From assembly GCA_033720735.1 (NCBI GenBank), contig JAWWBX010000054.1, positions 1 through 18,922 of the forward strand: 18,922 nucleotides of DNA. The letters are read 5' to 3'. The position numbers and the translations under genes are program-made. The notes under the pieces were generated by a model that made no database searches, was not told the DNA's origin, and saw only the letters and a program-made list of their open reading frames with translations. Positions 13,714-18,922 of this stretch are shown here, in pieces. The number at the start of each line of letters is the position of its first letter. Within the stretch, counting starts at the first letter, position 1. Origin of the DNA: B8-G4 sp033720735 (lineage in GTDB: Bacteria > Bacteroidota > Bacteroidia > Chitinophagales > Saprospiraceae).

Positions 13714-15588
13714 CTAAGGATTCAGGTCAGCATTCATCATGTCAAATTGTTGTTTGAGCAACTCAAACACACGCGTATCGTCGTGCACATCACTCTCATC
13801 ATGTTCGCCAAAGAAATCCAATTCTTCGTCTTCCGCCGACTCTTTCTTGACATTCTTGCCATTGAGATAGTCGGCTCTGGTCTGATCCGTGTGCACCTGA
13901 TCCGAACGCGTCTCCTTCGCGTGGTAAACGCTATGATTCAGGGATAAATAGTACAATCGCCCTTCCTCCTCCCAGGCAAGAATGAAGATGTGGGCGATCC
14001 GGTCCTGGTCTGTCGTCTCGCTTTTCTTCACCCGAACAAAGGTATTCTTGTCAATAATGAACGGCGACAGGTTCAACGACTCGCCAAGCCTGTCTTCATT
14101 GGCGGTCAGGATCACCGAACTGCTGTCGCAATAGGACGTCTTAAGTCGTCGCAGCCTGTCCTGGTACAATTTGAGCATTACATTCTGCTGAGCGTTCAAA
14201 CGGCCCATGTCGAGCTCGTAGCGGGCAGGTTCGAAACGGGGTTTGTCGATAGAGACATTCCGCACTGTGAGCATCCGGTAGTTGGCAAGGAACGAGGCCT
14301 GTGCCAGAATGACGCGGACGGCTTGCTCCAACTTCAGACACAGCTTGTCCAGGCCTTCCTCGGGGAAGCCTTCGGAGACGAGAGCGCGCTGCTGCTCGAG
14401 GTATGCGTGCGCCTTGTTGAAGTGACTGTCAGCATCGTTGGCGGCATTGATCAGCATTTCGAACTCGGTGACAAATGGTGATTTCACCTTTACCAAGCTG
14501 TCATACAGTGGCTTCACTTGCGCCAGGTAGTCATAATCGATCCAGTTGGTTTTGGCAAGATGAGGGTGGTCCCACAGGATGGATGCATCCTTCAGCTTGT
14601 ACCTCGCTTCCCAAAAGTCCGAGAGCAGGATGTAATACAACACCATACTCGTCACGATGTAGGTGCTGAGCAAATGTTCAACGCGGGTCCGGTCCGGCGC
14701 ATCATTCTTGATCAGCTCGAGGATCTGTGAACCGATGGGCCACGGGAAATTCTCAATAATGATCCCCGGATACCTGCTCGAATCGATCGGTACACGCTTG
14801 CCATCCCGCATCTCCGTCATCTGGTCGTAGATGTCGGGGTTGAATTTGCACATTTCGTCCAGAACGCTGATGATGTATCGATTGGCTGTAAAACTGCTGC
14901 CCATATACTGGATGAGGTCCTTGGGCAACCCGATTTCGCGATAGTAGGGAAGTTTTGCATGCCGCACTTCGTCGTGTCCTTCTTTGATATAAAGCCCCCA
15001 GGGCAATTCTTCCGGTTCCTGCTGATCGCCCCAGACCTTCAGGACACCTCTCTGGTGCGGTTGCAGTTTGTCGCTATGATCAGTTCTCAGAAGTCCGGTT
15101 GCAGCATTGAATGCCTGCTCGATGGTCCGCCGGTGTGCCAATGACTCGTAAAAACGGATCGCGAACGCCGTAGCCTTGTCGTCATTGATGGCAACGGATG
15201 TTGCGATCACGGCTTTGACCCCGTGATCGAACAATGTCTGCACCTGCCCTTTCGATGAGCATCCATTGATAAATACCAGCAGAAGATTCTCCTGGTCACC
15301 CAGCAGCTGGGCGAGCCCCTCTGCAGCGCCTTCACCCTCCCCTTCCAGGTGCAAACGCGTTCCATTGGCGTGTCCGCCGTAATGAAAGATGGCCAAACGC
15401 CCTTCTGATTCCGCGACGTCAGTGAAAATGTCGGATGAGCTTGCACTTTCTTCCCTGTTGACACGGATATACTCCTTACGGTCAAGTTCGCTGAGCTTGT
15501 CACGGATCCCGCGACTCTCGTTTTTCAGATTTACCAGGTAGTCGTCCCGGTCGTTGGCGAAGGCGAGGTAAATGATCGGGGTGCTCAT
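13714..15588 (-). CDS. CHAT-domain (caspase-like) protease with uncharacterised C-terminal region (gene B)
   Basis: The 624-residue protein opens with a CHAT peptidase domain (about 1-165), the caspase-HetF-associated cysteine protease fold used as an effector in bacterial STAND, gasdermin and TPR-CHAT systems. The catalytic dyad is visible: H73 in IFHYGGHANG and C110 in LVFINGCSSKGQV. ATSVAINDDKATAFAIRFYESL follows, as in other CHAT proteins. The middle part (about 200-350; NFPWPIGSQILELIKN, LLSDFWEARYKL) recalls a helical region often attached to Bacteroidota CHAT domains, but I know no name for it. The C-terminal half is helical, then has strands (HIFILAWEEEGRLYYLSL) and an acidic tail (EDEELDFFGEHDESD). 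No signal peptide or TM. It is coupled to gene A (2-base gap) and lies 54 bases after gene C, a gap that holds a strong hairpin. Target protein unknown. Confidence 0.92.
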   Translation of the reverse strand: MSTPIIYLAFANDRDDYLVNLKNESRGIRDKLSELDRKEYIRVNREESASSSDIFTDVAESEGRLAIFHYGGHANGTRLHLEGEGEGAAEGLAQLLGDQENLLLVFINGCSSKGQVQTLFDHGVKAVIATSVAINDDKATAFAIRFYESLAHRRTIEQAFNAATGLLRTDHSDKLQPHQRGVLKVWGDQQEPEELPWGLYIKEGHDEVRHAKLPYYREIGLPKDLIQYMGSSFTANRYIISVLDEMCKFNPDIYDQMTEMRDGKRVPIDSSRYPGIIIENFPWPIGSQILELIKNDAPDRTRVEHLLSTYIVTSMVLYYILLSDFWEARYKLKDASILWDHPHLAKTNWIDYDYLAQVKPLYDSLVKVKSPFVTEFEMLINAANDADSHFNKAHAYLEQQRALVSEGFPEEGLDKLCLKLEQAVRVILAQASFLANYRMLTVRNVSIDKPRFEPARYELDMGRLNAQQNVMLKLYQDRLRRLKTSYCDSSSVILTANEDRLGESLNLSPFIIDKNTFVRVKKSETTDQDRIAHIFILAWEEEGRLYYLSLNHSVYHAKETRSDQVHTDQTRADYLNGKNVKKESAEDEELDFFGEHDESDVHDDTRVFELLKQQFDMMNADLNP

Positions 15589-15600
15589 GGTATCAAGTTA

Positions 15601-15632
15601 CAACTTCGGCAACACTGTTGCCAGTGAAGTTG
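15601..15632 (-). promoter_or_regulatory. 13-bp hairpin between genes C and B
   Basis: CAACTTC (15601-15607) pairs with GAAGTTG (15626-15632), and the inner GGCAAC (15608-15613) pairs with GTTGCC (15617-15622) around a 3-base loop, with a 3-base bulge at 15623-15625. On the coding (minus) strand it starts 10 bases after the stop of C and ends 12 bases before the ATG of B. No T-run follows, so it is not a standard terminator. It could set the ratio of sensor to protease by RNA processing or by masking the start of B. Confidence 0.6.
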
Positions 15633-15642
15633 CATTCTTTGC

Positions 15643-17538
15643 TTACTCCACTGCCTCACCCCGGATATCATTTCTGAATTGCCGCTGCTCCCGGACGTTG
15701 AGCAAACCGAGATCTGTCATGTAATACTGCTCCAGTTGCTCTTGCATTGCCCGAACGCCGAGGTCGATGTCATAGTACTGCACCCCCCACCGCCTCAGTA
15801 AATGGTCAATCCTGTCATAATCCGGTTGATCACCAGTCGCCTCCAGCCGCTCCAGCATGCGTACGGCACTTGCGTCCCAAAGGCGTACCTCTCCATGCGC
15901 ATGGGTGGTGGCGATCCAATGTTGATCTGGTGGTGTAAACTGCGCTGCCGTGATTTGCTGCTCCGGGCGGGGATCAGAGAGGATGGCGTAGAGATCAGCG
16001 GTAAGGCCGGCGAGCGTCGCAGCGTCACGTTTGAGGCTCCAGACTCGCGTTGTTCCGTCAAGCGAGGTCGTGAACACCTGAGAGGCGTCATCCGAAAATC
16101 TGGCCTTGATGACCGCCGCGCGATGCCCTGACAGTTTTGCGATCAACCGTGCGTCACTGAATCCCAGTTGATTCCGGGGTCCAAAATCCCAGATCCTGAC
16201 CAGCGAGTCATCCGATGCGGTCAGGATGAGCTGCCCGTCGCTCGAAACATCCACGTCATTAATGGGACCCTGATGTGGTCCGGCCAGGTATTGCCTGGAT
16301 TGGCCGTCGGCAGTGCTGATAAATGTGAAATGACCCTCAATGGCCCCACTACGCCATCTCGTCAAAGGGCCCATGGCGAAAAAGTACCGGCCATCTTTGG
16401 AAAACATCAGCGAATCCGCATCAATTTCTTCGAAAAACCCCCGGTAGCACATCATGCAACGCCGCTCCCGGAGATCAAGGTAAAATGCATGGGTATCTTC
16501 ATCAGTCCAAATGTAAATGGTACCCAGGTCACGGGTAAAATGGGCACCCCTGACGTCACCCCCCAATGGTTGGTCCCGCGTGATCTGATAGATGGAATCG
16601 ATGGTGGCCCTGACGAGCGTAAATTGCCCGTTCTCGTGTGTCACCAGGAAAACCGGTTGATCAGCCGACGGGTAAATGTTCAGCATCGCCCTGGGCAGGT
16701 CAGCGCGGCGCGTTTCATTTCCATTCAGGTCCCATAGTCTCACCGAGTTGTCTTTGGAAACCGTGACCACGTGCGTTTCCAGTTCAAGGAAGGCAGCATA
16801 CATCACGCGATCTGTATGTCCTTTAAAATCCACGATCGTGCGATCGAGTTGACCGGCCCCGGCAATCGCTGCTTCAGTCCCCGGATCCACGACCTCGCCG
16901 ACCGATGACAACTTGGCAGTGTGATCATCAGACGCCGTGAGCGCCAGTTCTCCGTTTGACGAGAAGCTCAGAGAGTTGATGCTCCCGCCGTGCACAGCCA
17001 GAGCTGCATAAAGCGGCTTGAAAATCGGTGCATCGCGCTGATCCAAAACCGCGTTCAGCGCCTCCGTGGCCTCCACCTCCGTATTGTCAGGCGCCAAAAT
17101 GCGGGCATAGGTTGCAAAATTATAGGCAAGGTTGGGTTCATTGGTAAAATAGGCATTCAGGGATTTGGAGATCAGATCGGACACCACAAATCGCTCGGAG
17201 GCTGCGACAGCATTTTTCTTCTGAATAATGGCCCAGGTCGCGAGGCCGGCCAGGATGACGCCCGTGGTGAGCAGGAAGGCGATCACGCGGTTCCGGGCAC
17301 GCCTGATCTTCCGCCTGGCATCTTTGAGAAACTGCGCCTCTTCCGGGCTGATATTGACACTGGTCAGATAAGGTTCGAAATAATCAAGGTCCTCTTTGGG
17401 TACCCGCGTTCCCCGTTCGAGATACGCCTGATACGCTTCCTTGATCTCCCTTTCGATCTTGCGGCGCATGCGGGCAGCACCCTCGGCCTTGTCGTAGACC
17501 TGCCGGGCGATCGAGTCGTGTGTCAGTTCATACTGCAT
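15643..17538 (-). CDS. STAND C-terminal tail, transmembrane helix and WD40 propeller (gene C)
   Basis: The 631-residue protein begins abruptly with MQYELTHDSIARQV, which is the inner winged-helix element of STAND proteins rather than a natural N-terminus. It continues with a charged coiled-coil stalk (17-82), one TM helix (about 85-105) and a helical linker typical of STAND-WD40 proteins (119-164; LAYNFATYARILAPDNTEVE). Then come WD40 blades from about 180 to 590, for example GELALTASDDHTAKL, GHTDRVMYAAF with NSVRLWDL, GQLILTASDDSLVRIWDF, SLDGTTRVWSL and GEVRLWDAS. Propellers of this kind are ligand- or partner-sensing platforms. The start ATG (17536-17538) is the only one before an in-frame stop at 17572-17574, which itself lies in the composite repeat. 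Joined to the end of gene A it would rebuild one ordinary STAND-WD40 protein; as it stands it is a separate membrane-anchored sensor. Confidence 0.88.
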   Translation of the reverse strand: MQYELTHDSIARQVYDKAEGAARMRRKIEREIKEAYQAYLERGTRVPKEDLDYFEPYLTSVNISPEEAQFLKDARRKIRRARNRVIAFLLTTGVILAGLATWAIIQKKNAVAASERFVVSDLISKSLNAYFTNEPNLAYNFATYARILAPDNTEVEATEALNAVLDQRDAPIFKPLYAALAVHGGSINSLSFSSNGELALTASDDHTAKLSSVGEVVDPGTEAAIAGAGQLDRTIVDFKGHTDRVMYAAFLELETHVVTVSKDNSVRLWDLNGNETRRADLPRAMLNIYPSADQPVFLVTHENGQFTLVRATIDSIYQITRDQPLGGDVRGAHFTRDLGTIYIWTDEDTHAFYLDLRERRCMMCYRGFFEEIDADSLMFSKDGRYFFAMGPLTRWRSGAIEGHFTFISTADGQSRQYLAGPHQGPINDVDVSSDGQLILTASDDSLVRIWDFGPRNQLGFSDARLIAKLSGHRAAVIKARFSDDASQVFTTSLDGTTRVWSLKRDAATLAGLTADLYAILSDPRPEQQITAAQFTPPDQHWIATTHAHGEVRLWDASAVRMLERLEATGDQPDYDRIDHLLRRWGVQYYDIDLGVRAMQEQLEQYYMTDLGLLNVREQRQFRNDIRGEAVE

Positions 17539-17569
17539 GGCGGAGGAAGTTAGTAAAAGGGTGGGAATA

Positions 17570-17693
17570 GGCTAGGTGGCAGCTAGTCCTCGACTGAGCT
17601 CGGAATGACACAAGTGATGAGGGGTCAGCTATTCTTCGACTCCGCTCGGAATGACATAGGTGGTTAAGTAGCAGCTAGGTGGCAACTGGTCGG
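17570..17693. repeat. Composite GGCTAGGTGGCA repeats between genes D and C
   Basis: Two further copies of the repeat core seen at 12539: GGCTAGGTGGCAGCTAGTCC at 17570-17589, continuing TCGAC, and GCTAGGTGGCAACTGGTCGG at 17674-17693. Between them lie two direct copies of a CTCGGAATGACA motif (separate entry). Both cores face the same way as the copy at the end of gene A. The rest of the 194-base gap between D and C holds no gene and no recognisable promoter. Confidence 0.7.
17587..17656. repeat. Two direct copies of a TCGACTnnGCTCGGAATGACA motif
   Basis: Copy one at 17587-17610 contains CGACTGAGCTCGGAATGACA. Copy two at 17632-17656 contains CGACTCCGCTCGGAATGACA. They differ by two bases in the centre. 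Similar stretches (CATTCCGAGCGGAGTCGAAG on the other strand) recur between genes in many bacterial genomes, as I recall, so this is probably a dispersed intergenic repeat. Confidence 0.65.
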
Positions 17694-17732
17694 AAGCTCT
17701 AGGCGGTTAATGGCTGGCACTGTACGTGCAGT

Positions 17733-18922
17733 TTAGTCGTCGTTGAGCCATTTGAATTTTGATAAATATGCGTCGGGATCGAAGTTGAGTTCGATGGTCC
17801 AGATCTTCGCTTTACCGCTTCTTGTAACGGCTAGGAATTTTTTTCTGTCAGGTGCACCAATGACACCTAGTCCATCTTCACCCAACTGGTAAGTCCGTTG
17901 ATCAAACCCATCATCCACCAAAACACTATTTCCGTTAACTGACACATATTCCAGCTCGACTGTATTCATAGCAACATTGTTGAGTAATTCTCCTGGTCTC
18001 TCCGGACTGGGAAACCGGGTCCCTGAATATTCTTCAGAGTATTCTCTAACCGGCTCACCCTGCCAGTTCCAGACTATATACTCCATTTCAGCCGACCATT
18101 GGGTTGGACCTCCTGTTGACCAGCCACTGATCCCACGGGCTTCCACAGTCTTAAAGGTCATTTCACCCTCGTCATAGGCCACGAATTGACGTACACCGAT
18201 GTTAGTCGTGTCACCGTGGTAGATCGTTTCACACGTGGAATCCCTGCGCACTACCACATATTTGCGTGCGTCCCTTGTAACGAAAATGTCAGTTGCGGGT
18301 TCCTGAATGACCAGACGTGCATCCCAATCCCACACAAAGACATGACCGCCTGACTCAGTAATGATGTAATCGTTTTCAAAACTCACTTTTTTGAAACTCC
18401 CGTGCAGAGGCAGGGCCAGTCGCAATTCATCAATATCCCAGAGATAAATCGGAGGGCCAACCCAATCATAGGGAAGGACCTCACCCATCTCTTGTAAGTT
18501 GACGTACATTTCAAGGTCCAGCAAATCTCGATCCCAAGTGAGAATTGAACCTATTTCCGGATAGAACTGAATTCCGCGTTTGCGTTCATCGCGATCTCCC
18601 ACATAATCTGCATACTCCAAGTTGTCAACTGTTACCTGACCGCAGGCAGTCCAATATAGAGCAGAGGATGGCGCAGCATACGGAAGGGATGCGTCATAGG
18701 TAAAATGACTCAATGGAAAGTTCCGGATGTCGAACAATTTAACTGAATGAGGATCCTCGTACAGAACCTCTCCATCCTCCGCCAGAATATGATCCCCGAT
18801 TTCAGTCTCCACTTCCAGTCCCAAGAGCCATTTCCCGCTATTGTCCCGTATAGAAATCAGATCGCCTACTTGCTCCGTATCCACTGGTCCTATTGATGAG
18901 TAGTCATCAAGTTTTCCGTGGA
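17733..18922 (-). CDS. WD40-like beta-propeller protein, 5' end outside the window (gene D, partial)
   Basis: The reading frame stays open to the right edge of the window, so the start lies beyond it. A GTG at 18882-18884 could serve as a start, but the frame continues without a stop through the preceding codons (HGKLDDYSSIGP). The visible about 396 residues are rich in short strands with Trp-Asp turns, such as ILTWDRDLLDLEM, IYLWDIDELRLALP, HVFVWDWDARLVI, EYIVWNWQGEPV and AKIWTIELNFD. That is the blade pattern of a degenerate WD40 propeller. It ends with DAYLSKFKWLNDD, a short tail after the last blade. No TM or catalytic motif is visible. Base composition looks more AT-rich than genes A-C, which may mean another origin. 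It is probably the propeller end of a second CHAT/STAND-type protein encoded upstream; that is inference from position. Confidence 0.7.
   Translation of the reverse strand, partial: HGKLDDYSSIGPVDTEQVGDLISIRDNSGKWLLGLEVETEIGDHILAEDGEVLYEDPHSVKLFDIRNFPLSHFTYDASLPYAAPSSALYWTACGQVTVDNLEYADYVGDRDERKRGIQFYPEIGSILTWDRDLLDLEMYVNLQEMGEVLPYDWVGPPIYLWDIDELRLALPLHGSFKKVSFENDYIITESGGHVFVWDWDARLVIQEPATDIFVTRDARKYVVVRRDSTCETIYHGDTTNIGVRQFVAYDEGEMTFKTVEARGISGWSTGGPTQWSAEMEYIVWNWQGEPVREYSEEYSGTRFPSPERPGELLNNVAMNTVELEYVSVNGNSVLVDDGFDQRTYQLGEDGLGVIGAPDRKKFLAVTRSGKAKIWTIELNFDPDAYLSKFKWLNDD

Noticed and set aside
18882..18884. GTG as the start of gene D
   Set aside because: The frame remains open upstream to the window edge, so an internal Val codon is more likely than a start.

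Overview
The window reads as chromosome of a moderately GC-rich Bacteroidota, probably of the Saprospiria/Lewinella kind. This is inferred from the gene families, the near absence of Shine-Dalgarno sequences, a promoter of the TTTG/TAnnTTTG type, and the split CHAT/STAND/WD40 genes. No rRNA, tRNA, CRISPR array, transposase or reverse transcriptase was found.

Layout. (1) 1-775: the 3' end of an amidase gene, then a small four-helix-bundle gene enclosed by two inverted arrays of degenerate 8-bp repeats. The right array runs into the 3' end of a DUF4197 lipoprotein-like/secreted gene (759-1484, minus). Both neighbouring genes take their stop codon from the arrays. (2) 1485-2811: a long divergent intergenic region, an unrecognised secreted protein (2005-2754) and a clear terminator. 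(3) 2854-6202: a 10-bp perfect inverted repeat, then ligD (polymerase-phosphoesterase-ligase) and ku, a complete two-gene bacterial non-homologous end-joining set. (4) 6335-8629 (minus): a membrane-anchored class III nucleotide cyclase with TolB-like and TPR domains, whose purine-specifying residues are non-standard. (5) 9019-11712 (plus): a tight operon of a TPR protein, a multi-pass GT-C-like membrane protein and an ABM-fold protein. It converges on proC (11719-12510, minus).

(6) 12539-18922 (minus) is the most interesting part. In transcription order it holds a partial beta-propeller gene (D), a STAND-tail/TM/WD40 gene (C), a CHAT-protease gene (B) and a STAND ATPase gene (A). A ends, and C begins, inside the same conserved element, the C-terminal winged-helix 'YELTHDS' region of STAND proteins. 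A, B and C therefore look like one CHAT-STAND-TM-WD40 switch protein that has been cut into three and circularly permuted (C-B-A instead of B-A-C). Copies of one composite repeat (core GGCTAGGTGGCA) lie directly beyond the stop of A and just upstream of the start of C, which is where the cut lies. A plausible reading is a three-part signalling or defence switch: a membrane-anchored WD40 sensor, an ATP-driven switch and a caspase-like effector. Function and rearrangement history are inferences; the split, the motifs and the repeats are visible in the sequence.
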